A stretch of DNA of 64,000 nucleotides, from the NCBI GenBank assembly GCA_963829705.1, contig CAWHJN010000005.1:744001-808000 (forward strand), in the 5' to 3' direction. A model generated the notes under the pieces. It had not been told where the DNA came from, ran no database searches, and saw only the letters and a list, made by a program, of their open reading frames with translations. The stretch is from CAWHJN01 sp963829705. GTDB taxonomy: Bacteria > Bacteroidota > Rhodothermia > Rhodothermales > BA12. The position numbers and the translations under genes were made by a program. Positions within the stretch are counted from its first letter, which is position 1, and every line of letters begins with the position of its first letter. Positions 45,597 through 55,304 of the stretch are shown here, one piece after another.

Positions 45597-46523
45597 TCAC
45601 CGATAATCGTGAGGTCGAACGACCGGGCCGGTGCGGCCTCGTAGGCCGTCGAGGTAGCCGCGCAGCGCGGGCGTCCAGCGTCGCAGGTCGGCACGGTGGT
45701 GGACGAGAGCCGCGGCCAGCCGTCCGGCCAGGCGCAGCGCGCCGACCACCGCGCTGACGGCGCGCTCGGACGGGCTGCCGTGCAGGCGCGCGATGAGCAG
45801 TGGGTTGCGGACGGCGTAGTAGATCCGCCACGTGCCGCCGACGATGACGGTACGCCCCAGCACGCGCCGCGTCCGGACGGCCTGCTCGTTGTGATGCACG
45901 ACCACGCTATCGCCCACGCCCACGAGCCGCCCGTGACGCGCCAGCCGCAGCGCGTACTCGGTATCGTCCTGGTCGATGAAGAAGTCGGCGCGGGGAATCT
46001 CGGCGCGGGCCACGTCGCCGCGCACGAGCAGGCCCACGAACGACAGGAACGACACGTCGCGCGTCTCGCCAGTCGGGACGGACACGGCGCGCTTGTGCAT
46101 CGTCGCCACGGTGTAGTCGGCAATGTGGAGAGCCTGCACGCGCCCGGACGCGCCCACCTTCACCGGCCCCAGCGCGGCCACGCCCGGCGCAGCAGCGAGC
46201 AGAAGGGTTTCGAGCGCGTCGGGGCGCGGCTCCACGTCGTCGTCCATCAGCCAGAGCCACTCCCAGCTTTGTTGGGTGGCGTGGGCGACGCCCGCAGCGA
46301 AGCCGCCTGCCGAGCCGAGATTTTCATTCAGTCGGATGATTTCGATGCCCTCGACCCCGGCCAGCACGTCCGGCGTGGCATCGGTCGAGGCGTTGTCGAT
46401 CACGACGACGTGGGCGAGCGGGTGCGTCTGACGGCGCAGCGCGGCCAGGCATGTTTCGAGCAGCGCGGCGCGGTTGTAGGTCACCACGACGGCGCAGACG
46501 CGGGTGGCGGGGAGATCAGCCAT
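45597..46523 (-). CDS. GT2-family glycosyltransferase (rhamnosyl/galactofuranosyl type)
   Basis: 308 residues from the ATG at 46523. The GT-A fold starts CAVVVTYNRAALLETCLAAL, with VVIDNASTD, NLGSAGGFAAGV and the metal-binding WLMDDDVEP motif. QDDTEYALRLARHGRLVGVG is the acceptor-side acid region. NAGGFAxGV with DDD resembles the rhamnosyl and galactofuranosyl transferase group of GT2, but the sugar cannot be assigned. It overlaps the flippase gene by 8 bases, so the two are translationally coupled. Confidence 0.88.
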   Translation of the reverse strand: MADLPATRVCAVVVTYNRAALLETCLAALRRQTHPLAHVVVIDNASTDATPDVLAGVEGIEIIRLNENLGSAGGFAAGVAHATQQSWEWLWLMDDDVEPRPDALETLLLAAAPGVAALGPVKVGASGRVQALHIADYTVATMHKRAVSVPTGETRDVSFLSFVGLLVRGDVARAEIPRADFFIDQDDTEYALRLARHGRLVGVGDSVVVHHNEQAVRTRRVLGRTVIVGGTWRIYYAVRNPLLIARLHGSPSERAVSAVVGALRLAGRLAAALVHHRADLRRWTPALRGYLDGLRGRTGPVVRPHDYR

Positions 46524-47781
46524 CGGCAGAGCGGGCAACGGGGCGGGTGGTGACGCGGCGGTCGAGGTAGAGGCTTCCGAGAGCCACGGTAGTTTCGGCC
46601 ACGAGCAGCGCCGCCACCATGCCGTTCGCGCCGTAGCGCGGCACGAGCAGGAACGCGCCGCTGATGTCGATGAGCGCGCCCGCGACGAGCACACGCGTCA
46701 CGAGGGCGTCGTGGCCGCGTGCCAGCAGCACCTGCACGATGCTGTACTGGCTCACCGAGATCAGAAACGGCAGCGGCGACAGCCACCGGACGATGCCGAC
46801 GTACGGAGCCAGAGCGCCGCCGAACACCACGGGCAGCAGGCCCGCGCCCGCGAACACGCACAGGCTCAGCACCAGCCCGAGTGCGGCCATGACCGTGCGC
46901 GTGAAGCGCATCCAGCCGGGCGCGTAGCCGTCCTGCGCGGCCCGGCTGAAGCGCGGATACAGCGCCCGGCTGATGGGCACAAGCGCCAGGCACGCCGCCC
47001 GCACCGACTGTTCGGCGGCTCCATAACCGCCCACCACCTCAGGCGGCGCGAGCAGGCTCAACCAGTACACGTTGCCCGCGACGTAGCTCATCACGGCGAG
47101 GCGCTGCGCGAAGCCCTGGCGGTTCTCCGCGAGCACGCGCCCCACGTCCCGCGCCGACGCCTCCGCCCGCCACGGCATCACGCGGAGCGACAACAGCGCG
47201 GCGGCCAGTCCGCTGAGGCCGTAAAGCACCGGCACCCAGCCCGCCGCCGCCGGGCCTCGCACGACGGCGAGCAGCGCCACCACGTACGCCACCCGCGCCA
47301 CCGCTACCACGCGCAGAAACACCGGTGCGCGCTCAGCCCCCTCGAAATACCACGCCATCCACAGGCCGTGCCCCACGGCGATCAGGCACGCGCCCGCGAC
47401 GAGCATCGGGCTGGCCAGCGCGGCGCGCCCGAGGGGCTGCACGGCCAGCACGGCGACGACCGCCACGCCTGCGAGCAGTCCTTTGGCACGCACCACGCGC
47501 GCCACGAAGTTCTGGGCGAAGCCGGGCTCGTGGCCGCGCTGCGCCAGGTGGCGCGTGGCGGTCACGGCGAAGCCGTACTCGGGGATCGCCGCCGCGAGGT
47601 TGCCCAGCGCCAGCGCCGCCGCCACCTCGCCCCACGCTGCGAGGCCCAGCACGCGCGTCAGGTAGGGCAGCGTCGCGAGCGGCAGCACCACCTGGATCGC
47701 CTGCACGCCCGTCAGGCTCAGCAGCCCGTGCAGCAGCGGTGCGGCGCGGTGCGTGGGTGCGGGATCCACGGGCTTTGTCAT
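46516..47781 (-). CDS. Wzx-like polysaccharide flippase (MATE/MOP superfamily)
   Basis: 421 residues from the ATG at 47781 with 12-14 hydrophobic helices. HGLLSLTGVQAIQVVLPLAT, then PYLTRVLG, is the classic N-terminus of O-antigen/repeat-unit flippases, and WGEVAAALALGNLAAAIPEY continues helix 2-3. It should flip lipid-linked glycan units across the inner membrane for assembly outside. The open frame continues far upstream, but only as a shadow of the protease gene. It is followed by a GT2 gene with an 8-base overlap. Confidence 0.88.
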   Translation of the reverse strand: MTKPVDPAPTHRAAPLLHGLLSLTGVQAIQVVLPLATLPYLTRVLGLAAWGEVAAALALGNLAAAIPEYGFAVTATRHLAQRGHEPGFAQNFVARVVRAKGLLAGVAVVAVLAVQPLGRAALASPMLVAGACLIAVGHGLWMAWYFEGAERAPVFLRVVAVARVAYVVALLAVVRGPAAAGWVPVLYGLSGLAAALLSLRVMPWRAEASARDVGRVLAENRQGFAQRLAVMSYVAGNVYWLSLLAPPEVVGGYGAAEQSVRAACLALVPISRALYPRFSRAAQDGYAPGWMRFTRTVMAALGLVLSLCVFAGAGLLPVVFGGALAPYVGIVRWLSPLPFLISVSQYSIVQVLLARGHDALVTRVLVAGALIDISGAFLLVPRYGANGMVAALLVAETTVALGSLYLDRRVTTRPVARSADG

Positions 47782-47803
47782 AGGCGTGCCCGAAGGGCCA
47801 TCG

Positions 47804-47811
47804 TACTTTTG
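47804..47811 (+). promoter_or_regulatory. TAnnTTTG -7 box upstream of the C25 protease
   Basis: TACTTTTG matches the Bacteroidota -7 consensus exactly, 78 bases before the ATG at 47890, in the 108-base divergent gap with the flippase. TTTG at 47774-47777 is a possible but distant -33 element. Confidence 0.4.
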
Positions 47812-47889
47812 GTGCGCGAATTGCTCATCCGTGGCGATCCCCTCGTTGCCCGTTTGCGCGTGGCCCTTCCTCCGTTTTCCGCGTCCTCC

Positions 47890-50800
47890 ATGTTCTGTCT
47901 CCGGCGGCTCGGCCTGCTCTTTTCCTTCCTGTGCGCGACGACGGCGACGGCGCAGGAAACCTTCGATGCGTCGTGGTTCGATGAAAATACGCCTTACGTC
48001 AAGGTGGGCGTCGTCGCCGACGGCATCCACGCCATCACCGGGGCCGATCTGCAGCGCAGCGGCGTGGTGCTGAACCAGTGGCCGACGCAAAACATCATCC
48101 TGCTCGAAAACGGACGACCGGTGCCGCTGCTCGTGCTCGGTGGAGCCACGGCCACGCTCGCGCCCACCGACACGCTCGTGTTCGTGGGGCACCGCAACAC
48201 GGGCCGTGGCGAAACGTGGGCCTACGACGCACCCGCGTCGCAGAGCAGCGACAGTTACAGCCTGTACTCTGACACGACGTATTACTGGCTCTACGTCGGT
48301 AGCACGCCCGGCCCGCGCTACGCGCCGCTCGCGCCCGCTCCCGGTGCGCCGCTCATCACAGCGGTGCGCGACACGCTGCACGTCGAGGACGAGTTGTTCG
48401 ACTACGCAGGCGACTCCAACGACTCGGGCAACCCGCTCTACACGCGCGGCGAGGCGCGCTACCACTACCGCTTCAACCTCGGCTCGGCCACGTCGCAGGA
48501 GCGCGTGTTCGCCTTCCCGCTGCCCTCTCTGGTGAAACAGGCGGGCGAGACGGTGTCCATCAACGTGCATCTCAGCGGCGGCTCGAAGTCGCGCCACCGC
48601 AACACCCTGCTTGTCGAGAACACCGGCGGCGGCACCACGCAGTTCGCCCCGTTCGACGAAGCCGACTGGAACGAGTACGTCTTTCAGGATCTCACGGCCA
48701 CGCTGCCCGCTGCCGATGTCCTCGCCACGCTGCGCGTCAAGGTGCAGCACCACAACGAGTTTGCCGCCAACCCCAACATCGTCTACGTCGATTTCTTCGA
48801 GGTGGCCTACACCCGGGCGCTCGCCACGCAGACGGGGCGCGATGCGTTCACCGTGCTGCCGGGCGATGCCCGTCTGCAACTGCGCGGCTACGGCACCGGC
48901 GCGGCGCTGGCGCTCGCCCCCTCGATGGGCGCGTACGCCCTCGGAGCCACCCGCGCCGACTCGTTCAGCGTCTCCGGCTCCTTCGCCGGGCCGACGAAAC
49001 TCTACACGGCCCGCCGCGACGCCCTGCTCGCGCCTGCCCGCGTGACGCGCTACCAGGCTCCGGCGCTCGCCGCGACGGATCACGAGGCCGATTACGTCAT
49101 CCTCACCACGCCCCTGCTGGCCGCCTCGGCGCAGGCGCTGGCCGCCTTTCATCAGGCCACGCACGGCTACCAGACAGAGATCGTTTACCAGCAGGACGTC
49201 TTCGACCAGTTCGATTACGGACGCCCTACGCCGCTGGCCATCCGGCGCTTCGTGTATGCGACGCAGGCGTGGCAGAAAAAGCCGCGCTTTCTGACGATCT
49301 GGGGCGACGCCCTCACCGCCGACCCCACGCGGCCTCTCCAGCCGTGGGAAGTGATTTCCTACGGCAACGCCATCTCGGATGCGTGGTACGGCATGAACTA
49401 CCACGGCCCGAACGACTGGTCGGAGGTCGTGGCGACGGGCCGCCTGCCCATCCGCACCAACGACGAGGGGCAGCGCTTCGTGGATAAGATGCAGCGCTAC
49501 CGCACCGCCCCCTCCGGCGCGTGGCAACGCCATTCGCTCCAAGGATCGGGGGGCTACAGCCAGATCGAGCTCATCACGCTGGCGAGCTATACGCGCACCT
49601 GGGCCACCATCAGCGCCGAGAGTGCCACGGCGCAGGACACGACGCTCTTTACCAAGAACAATATCGACAAGGTGTCGTCGGCCTACCGCGAGGAGATCAC
49701 CGAGGCGTTCCGGGCGGGCACGTCGTGGTTTACGTTTTTCGGGCACTCGTCCACCCAGCTCTGGGAGATCGTCACGGACCCGCCCGACGTGATGCGGAAC
49801 AGCCCGCTGCTGCCTGTGCTGTGGTCGTTCGGCTGCCGGACGGGCAACTTCTCCATCGGCGACGCCCACACGCACACGCTGTCGCTGGCCGAGCAGTTCG
49901 TGATCGGCTCCGAGCACGGGGCCATCGCCCACTGGGGCTCGTCGGAGTTGAGCACCATTGGCGCGGGCGGGCTGCTGGGCGGCGCGCTGCACGAGGTCGT
50001 CTTCGTGGACACCATGCGCGTGCTGGGGCTGGCGGCGCAGGAGACCAAGCGCCGCGTCGCGCAGATCGTGGGGGCGAGCAGCGACGGCATCAAAAACCTG
50101 CTTCAGTACAGCCTCGTCGGCGATCCCGGCACCGTGATGCGGCTGCCGAGCCAGCCCAACCTGCACGTCGAAGCCGCCGGCATCGCGTTTTCGAGCGAAA
50201 CGCCTGTCATCGCCGACTCCACGCTCGACGTCACCGTCACGCTGCGGAGCTTCGGCCTGCGCCCGCCCGACAGCGTCACCGTCGCGCTCAAACACACGGC
50301 GCCCAACCGCCCGCCCGCCACGCAGACCGTCCGCGTCGCGCCCTTCGACGACACGGCGCGCGTGCCCTTCACCATCGCCCTGCGCGACGGCGACGCGGGG
50401 TCGAATGGGTTCGAGGTGACGGTCGAAAGCCCGTTCGGCGAGGAAGACCTGGCCGACAACCGCGCCACGCGCACCCTCCCCGTGCTCGCCAGCGGCATCG
50501 CCCTCGTGACCCCCGCAGATCGCGGGTTCGCCTCGACGACGCCCGTGCTCCGCGCCACGCGCGCGGCGCTCACGCCCGAGCCCATCGCGTTCTCTTTCGA
50601 ACTCGACACGACGGCCACCTTCTCGTCGCCCTTCAAAAAAGCGTTCGACACCACCGGCGTCAGCGTCGGCGCGTGGCCGGTTTCGACGCCGCTCGACGCC
50701 GGGCGGACGTACTTCTGGCGCGCCCGCACCGACGAACCCGGCGCGCTGTGGCGCGAGGCCGCTTTCACGACCTCGCCCGATGCCGACGCGGCGGGCTACC

Positions 50801-52749
50801 TCGCGCAAGGCTCGCTGCTGGACGATGCCGACCTCGAACACATCGTCCGGCTGGACGATGGCGCGCTCGTCTTCGCCTCTGAGACGATTCCCGTGACGCT
50901 CACCTCCGAGCGCGGCTCGGGCCTGTACCTGGGCAGCATCTCCGTCGGGCCGGAGACGTACCTCACGCTCACGCTGGGCTGGGGGCTGGTGCTGCTCGAC
51001 GGCGCGACGGGGCGCGTGAAAGCCGCGATGTCGCCCGCGACCTACAAGATGTCGGCCAGCCTGGAGGAACGGTTCGGCACGCAGGAAGACAGCCGCGCCC
51101 GCCTCGACTCGCTCGTGCAGATCGCCCGGAAGGGCGACATCGTGCTGGGGCGCTCGCGCTTTCTCGGCAACTCGTCCGGCCCCATCATCGAGGAGCAGGA
51201 CAAAGCGCGCCTCCGCGCCCTCGGCTCCTCCGCCATCGACACGCTCACGTATGCGTACCTCTGGCAGATGGTGGCCCGCGTGGGCTACCCCGAGCAGACG
51301 CACGAACGCGTGTTCGCGCCCGGGGGCATCAACGAAGTCCTGTTCGATTCCACGCTCACCTTCCGCGCGGCCACGGGCACGCTCACGAGCAGATCCATCG
51401 GCACGGCGCTGGCGTGGAAAGAGGCCGGTGCCACGTTCGGTACGGGCGGCGATGCGGCCTTCACCTTCAGCGTGCTCGACGCCGTCCGCGACTCGGTGCT
51501 GCGCTCCGCCGGCGGGCCACCGGCGACGATCCAACTCGACGACCTCGACGCCGCCGCGCACCCGCGCCTGCGCCTGCGCCTCGCTGTCACCGACACGAGC
51601 GCCTACCGCCCCGGCCTCGACGACGCCGGCCGCACGCCCGTGCCCGCGCTCACGCGCTGGTACGCGCAGTTCGAGCGCGCCCCCGACCTGCTCCTCGACG
51701 TGGCCGACGTGGCCGCGCCGGACACCGTGCAGGAGGGCGAGACGCTGACGCTCATGGCCCGCGTGCGCGTGCTCGGCCCCACCGAGGAGGCCGAGGAGGT
51801 CACCACCGAACTCACCCTCACCGACGCGCAGAACCGCGAGCGGGTGCGCCAGACGCAGGCGCTGGGCACCCTCCGCGGCGGCGACGCCCGCGCACTCACC
51901 TTCACCGTCGACACGAAAGGCTTCAGCGGGACGCTGCGGGCGCGCTTCGCCGTGGCGCAGCAAGACGCCGAGGCCATCACGTTCAACAACTTCGCCACGC
52001 GCACCTTCTTCGTCCGGGGCGATGCCACGCCGCCGCGCTACGCCATCCTGATCGACGGCGAGGCGTTCCCGAGCGACCCCGAGCCGGTCCGCAACCTGCA
52101 GGACCCACGCTTTCCGTTCGTGGGCGCGCGCCCCACCATCGAGGTCGAGATCGAAGACGAGAACGCCTTCCGCCCGCTGGCCGACTCCACCGTGTTCGCC
52201 CTCACGCTCAACGGCACGCCCATCGGGCTGCGGAGCCCCGACGTGCGCTTCGAGCCCGCGAAGGCTCCTTCGAACGTCGCCCGCATCGTCTACACCCCCG
52301 ACCTCAGCGGGCGCGACACCACCTACACGCTCGTGCTGCGCGCGTTCGACGCGAGCGGCAACGAGGCCGCCGACAGCCCCTATCAGGTGCATTTCCGGGT
52401 CGAAAACGCCCTCACCGTCGAGGACGTACTGCCATACCCCAACCCGATGAACACGCAGACGACGTTCGCCTTCCGGGTGCGCGGCGCGGATGCCGCGCTC
52501 GTCAGCGAGTGCCGGTTGCGGATCTACACGCTCACGGGGCAGCCCGTGCGCGAGTTCGACCTCGTCGAAAACCCGGCGCTGCTCGACGCGGGCGCGCTGC
52601 GCGTGGGCTGGAACAAGCTGCGCTGGGACGGCACCGACGCCGACGGCGACCGGCTGGCCACGGGCGTCTACCTCTACCGCGTCTTCGTGCGCGGCGCCGA
52701 CGGCGCGCTCGGCTCGACCGACGTGGAGCGCATCGCCATCATCCGGTAG
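47890..52749 (+). CDS. C25 (gingipain-type) cysteine protease, T9SS sortase PorU2-like
   Basis: 1619 residues from the ATG at 47890, with a signal peptide (about 1-22, ending TATAQ). The C25 peptidase domain spans roughly 380-720; the catalytic pair fits H619 in FFGHSSTQLW and C649 in SFGCRTGNFS. Before it is a propeptide-like beta region. After it come CARDB-type domains (VTLRSFGLRPPDSVTVALK; VADVAAPDTVQEGETLTL) and a C-terminal FlgD-like Ig domain (VLPYPNPMNTQTTF to GDRLATGVYLYRVFV), as in PorU-type sortases. Family knowledge: PorU removes the sorting domain and attaches cargo to anionic LPS. The large size fits PorU2 rather than PorU. It overlaps the next gene by 11 bases tail to tail. Confidence 0.8.
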   Translation: MFCLRRLGLLFSFLCATTATAQETFDASWFDENTPYVKVGVVADGIHAITGADLQRSGVVLNQWPTQNIILLENGRPVPLLVLGGATATLAPTDTLVFVGHRNTGRGETWAYDAPASQSSDSYSLYSDTTYYWLYVGSTPGPRYAPLAPAPGAPLITAVRDTLHVEDELFDYAGDSNDSGNPLYTRGEARYHYRFNLGSATSQERVFAFPLPSLVKQAGETVSINVHLSGGSKSRHRNTLLVENTGGGTTQFAPFDEADWNEYVFQDLTATLPAADVLATLRVKVQHHNEFAANPNIVYVDFFEVAYTRALATQTGRDAFTVLPGDARLQLRGYGTGAALALAPSMGAYALGATRADSFSVSGSFAGPTKLYTARRDALLAPARVTRYQAPALAATDHEADYVILTTPLLAASAQALAAFHQATHGYQTEIVYQQDVFDQFDYGRPTPLAIRRFVYATQAWQKKPRFLTIWGDALTADPTRPLQPWEVISYGNAISDAWYGMNYHGPNDWSEVVATGRLPIRTNDEGQRFVDKMQRYRTAPSGAWQRHSLQGSGGYSQIELITLASYTRTWATISAESATAQDTTLFTKNNIDKVSSAYREEITEAFRAGTSWFTFFGHSSTQLWEIVTDPPDVMRNSPLLPVLWSFGCRTGNFSIGDAHTHTLSLAEQFVIGSEHGAIAHWGSSELSTIGAGGLLGGALHEVVFVDTMRVLGLAAQETKRRVAQIVGASSDGIKNLLQYSLVGDPGTVMRLPSQPNLHVEAAGIAFSSETPVIADSTLDVTVTLRSFGLRPPDSVTVALKHTAPNRPPATQTVRVAPFDDTARVPFTIALRDGDAGSNGFEVTVESPFGEEDLADNRATRTLPVLASGIALVTPADRGFASTTPVLRATRAALTPEPIAFSFELDTTATFSSPFKKAFDTTGVSVGAWPVSTPLDAGRTYFWRARTDEPGALWREAAFTTSPDADAAGYLAQGSLLDDADLEHIVRLDDGALVFASETIPVTLTSERGSGLYLGSISVGPETYLTLTLGWGLVLLDGATGRVKAAMSPATYKMSASLEERFGTQEDSRARLDSLVQIARKGDIVLGRSRFLGNSSGPIIEEQDKARLRALGSSAIDTLTYAYLWQMVARVGYPEQTHERVFAPGGINEVLFDSTLTFRAATGTLTSRSIGTALAWKEAGATFGTGGDAAFTFSVLDAVRDSVLRSAGGPPATIQLDDLDAAAHPRLRLRLAVTDTSAYRPGLDDAGRTPVPALTRWYAQFERAPDLLLDVADVAAPDTVQEGETLTLMARVRVLGPTEEAEEVTTELTLTDAQNRERVRQTQALGTLRGGDARALTFTVDTKGFSGTLRARFAVAQQDAEAITFNNFATRTFFVRGDATPPRYAILIDGEAFPSDPEPVRNLQDPRFPFVGARPTIEVEIEDENAFRPLADSTVFALTLNGTPIGLRSPDVRFEPAKAPSNVARIVYTPDLSGRDTTYTLVLRAFDASGNEAADSPYQVHFRVENALTVEDVLPYPNPMNTQTTFAFRVRGADAALVSECRLRIYTLTGQPVREFDLVENPALLDAGALRVGWNKLRWDGTDADGDRLATGVYLYRVFVRGADGALGSTDVERIAIIR

Positions 52750-53932
52750 CCACCGGCGCGGCGGGGCCAGGCACAGGCGAGACGCAGTTCAGGAAATCGA
52801 GCGCGAAATCGTCCCACGTGTACATCACCGCGTGCGGTGTGGGGGCCTGGTGGCCGTCGGTGGCGGCGAGGCACTGGCGGAGCGCTTCGATGAGCGAGGC
52901 CACGTCGCCCGGATACGCCACGCGGCTGGCCGGGTGAAACGTGGCCAGATAGGCCAGCGCGGGAAAGTTGGAGACGACGACGGGCTGCCCGAAATGCACC
53001 GCCATCTGCCCCACGCCCGTCGATGACGGTCTTCGGTACGGCATCACGACGGCATCGGCGGCAGAGAAATAGAGCGGCACCTGGGCGTCCGGCACCACCT
53101 CGTCCACCACGCGGATATGGCCGGCCTCCACGAGCTTCTGCACGAGGCGGAAGGCCGCGTCGAGGCGCGGCGGGCGGTGGAGTTGCTTGCCGACGACGAG
53201 CAGCACCACGCGCTCCTCCAGCGCCGCCACGGCGTGAAGGAGCAGGTCGAGGCCCTTGTAGGCGCGTCCGTAACCGAAGAAGAGCAGGTGCTTGCGATCC
53301 GCGTCGAGGCCGAGGGCGTGGCAGGCGTGGGCGCGCTCCACCCGCTCGCCGTGGTGGGTGTAGACGGGGTGGAGCACCCAGTTAGTATCGGCGGGCACCA
53401 TCCACTCGGCCACGCCTTCGAGGGCCACGACCTCGTCCGTCATGCGGATCAGCGCGCGCGTGGCGGCCTGCATCAAGAGCTGCATCCGGCGGGGCACGTA
53501 GCTGTGGACGAGCGTGGCCGTGCGGATGCCGCGGCGGCGCAGCGCCGCGAGTAGCACGCGGTAGGCCGGCAGCGCGAACGGCATCCAGACGGTCACGCAC
53601 GCGACGTCGAAGTCGTGCTCGGCCAGCGCCTTCGCCACGCGCCACCACGAGGCCGGTTTGCGGAGGTGCAGCGTGCCCACGAGCGTGCCCATGAACATCG
53701 GGTTGGGGGCGTCCTCGCCGCCCAGCACCACATTCACCATCGACACGTCGGCGTAGGCCGAAAGCGCCGCGACGGCTTGCCGCTGGAAGCCCACGATGCC
53801 GCTCTCGGCGGGGTGCAACGGCCCCACCAAGAGCACGCGCGGTTTCTGCCCCGCCGCGTATGCGTGTCGAACCTGCTTGCGTCGTTGCACGTTGGCGTGG
53901 CCCTCGGTGTTGATCCTCTGAATCGTTTCCAA
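52739..53932 (-). CDS. GT4-family glycosyltransferase
   Basis: 397 residues from the TTG at 53932; ATGs at 53953 and 53956 would overlap the divergent manC start by 17-20 bases. The GT-B fold shows RVLLVGPLHPAESGIVGFQR at the N-terminus, LLFFGYGRAYKGLDLLLHAV as the first strand of the donor lobe, and MPYRRPSSTGVGQMAVHFGQ, then PVVVSNFPALAYL, as the donor-binding motif. The substrate is unknown; next to manC a mannose or GDP-sugar donor is plausible. It ends inside the last codons of the opposite protease gene. Confidence 0.82.
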   Translation of the reverse strand: METIQRINTEGHANVQRRKQVRHAYAAGQKPRVLLVGPLHPAESGIVGFQRQAVAALSAYADVSMVNVVLGGEDAPNPMFMGTLVGTLHLRKPASWWRVAKALAEHDFDVACVTVWMPFALPAYRVLLAALRRRGIRTATLVHSYVPRRMQLLMQAATRALIRMTDEVVALEGVAEWMVPADTNWVLHPVYTHHGERVERAHACHALGLDADRKHLLFFGYGRAYKGLDLLLHAVAALEERVVLLVVGKQLHRPPRLDAAFRLVQKLVEAGHIRVVDEVVPDAQVPLYFSAADAVVMPYRRPSSTGVGQMAVHFGQPVVVSNFPALAYLATFHPASRVAYPGDVASLIEALRQCLAATDGHQAPTPHAVMYTWDDFALDFLNCVSPVPGPAAPVATG

Positions 53933-53936
53933 GCTA

Positions 53937-55010
53937 ATGCTATTTGCCGTCATCATGGCCGGTGGGGTAGGCACCCGGTTCTGGCCTGCCAGCCGCCAGG
54001 CACGCCCCAAACAGTTTCTTCATGTGAATGGGGAGCGCTCGCTGTTGCAGCAAACAGTGGACCGGCTCGACGGCCTCGTCGATGCAGATCACGTGTACGT
54101 CGTCACGCACGCCGACTACGTCGAGCAGACGCGCGAGCAGTTGCCCGAGGTGCCCGCCGATCAGATTCTCGGCGAGCCCATCGGGCGTAACACGGCGCCC
54201 TGCATCGCCTTCGCCGCTGCCACGATAGCACGCCAGCACCCCGACGCCACGATGATCGTGCTGCCCGCCGATCACCTCGTGCGTCACGAGAAGGCCTTCC
54301 GCGACACGCTGCGCGTGGCCATTGAGCGTGCCGAGCGGCCCGGCTCGCTCGTCACCATTGGCATCACGCCCACCCACCCCGAGACGGGGTACGGCTACAT
54401 CCAGTTCGAGGGCGGCAGCGACGCCGATGCGTCCACGCCGCACGCCTACCCCGTCCGCACCTTCGCCGAGAAACCCGACCTCGCCACCGCCGAGCGCTTC
54501 GTGGACTCTGGCGACTTCCTGTGGAACAGCGGCATGTTCATCTGGCGCGTGGACTCCATCCTGGAAGCCTTCGAAAAACACCTCCACGATGTATACGAAG
54601 CCTTCCAGCCACTTTTCGTCCCCGACACGCCACCCACCGGTGATGTGATCGAGAAGGCCTACGCCCGCTGCCCCAAAATCTCCATCGACTACGGCGTCAT
54701 GGAGCGGGCCCGGAACGTGTTCGTCGTGCCCGGCGCATTCGGGTGGAGCGACGTGGGCGACTGGCGCGCCGTCTTCGACCTACAGAAAACCGACTCCCAG
54801 GGTAACGCCCTTCAGGGCACCGTCATCACCGAGAGTTCGAGTCGCTGCTACGTCTCAGGCCAAGACAAACTCATCGCCCTCGTCGGCATCCACGACGCCA
54901 TCGTCGTCGAAACCGACGACGCCGTCCTCGTGTGCCACCGCGACAGCGCGCAGCGCGTCAAGAACCTCGTCGAGTTCATGGACCTCAACGGCTACGAACG
55001 GTTTTTGTGA
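53937..55010 (+). CDS. manC: Mannose-1-phosphate guanylyltransferase
   Basis: 357 residues, i.e. only the GDP-mannose pyrophosphorylase domain without a fused isomerase. It makes GDP-mannose from mannose-1-phosphate and GTP. The nucleotide loop is FAVIMAGGVGTRFWPASRQ, with RPKQFL just after, and other family stretches are ILGEPIGRNTAPCIAFAA, LPADHLV, GYGYIQFEGG, FAEKPDLATA, LWNSGMFIW and GWSDVGDW. It supplies precursor for the neighbouring glycosyltransferases. Its ATG is only 4 bases from the divergent glycosyltransferase start, so its promoter must lie inside that gene or the message may be leaderless. Confidence 0.93.
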   Translation: MLFAVIMAGGVGTRFWPASRQARPKQFLHVNGERSLLQQTVDRLDGLVDADHVYVVTHADYVEQTREQLPEVPADQILGEPIGRNTAPCIAFAAATIARQHPDATMIVLPADHLVRHEKAFRDTLRVAIERAERPGSLVTIGITPTHPETGYGYIQFEGGSDADASTPHAYPVRTFAEKPDLATAERFVDSGDFLWNSGMFIWRVDSILEAFEKHLHDVYEAFQPLFVPDTPPTGDVIEKAYARCPKISIDYGVMERARNVFVVPGAFGWSDVGDWRAVFDLQKTDSQGNALQGTVITESSSRCYVSGQDKLIALVGIHDAIVVETDDAVLVCHRDSAQRVKNLVEFMDLNGYERFL

Positions 55011-55262
55011 AAGGGGAATGCGAGGTGGAGGGTTGGCAGAGCCGTGCCCTGGCACGCCCTGTTCTCGCACGCGGAATGGGGAGGCAGGAAGCCGTCCCCG
55101 CCTCCCGCGAAAGAAATTGGCGTGGCGTCTGCACATTAAGACTCACCGCTGTCACAGCCGCACGCGGATCTTGCGAGCGCCACTTGAAGTGCGGCCACTC
55201 TTCGCGATTCGTTAATACTCCGGGCGAATCTTGCGAAATAGGGTGACGTAAGGGGCCAAAAC

Positions 55263-55278
55263 ATGACCAGCCGGTCAT
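55263..55278 (+). promoter_or_regulatory. Palindromic operator candidate of the TetR regulator
   Basis: ATGACC and GGTCAT form a perfect inverted repeat around AGCC. TetR-type operators often have TGACC/GGTCA half sites. It lies 26 bases before the GTG at 55305, the start I prefer, and would overlap the alternative ATG at 55263. Confidence 0.55.
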
Positions 55279-55304
55279 TTTCTGACTGCCTCTCCGCCGA
55301 ACCT

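Noticed and set aside
46516..52392. A continuous open frame of 1958 codons on the minus strand
   Set aside because: Only its last 421 codons look like a protein (flippase). The rest is an Arg/Ala/Gly/Val-rich mirror of the C25 protease gene and arises from high third-position GC.
55263..55265. ATG at 55263 as the start of the TetR gene
   Set aside because: It lies inside the probable operator and the added 14 residues are unlike TetR N-termini. The GTG at 55305 is preferred, though not proven.
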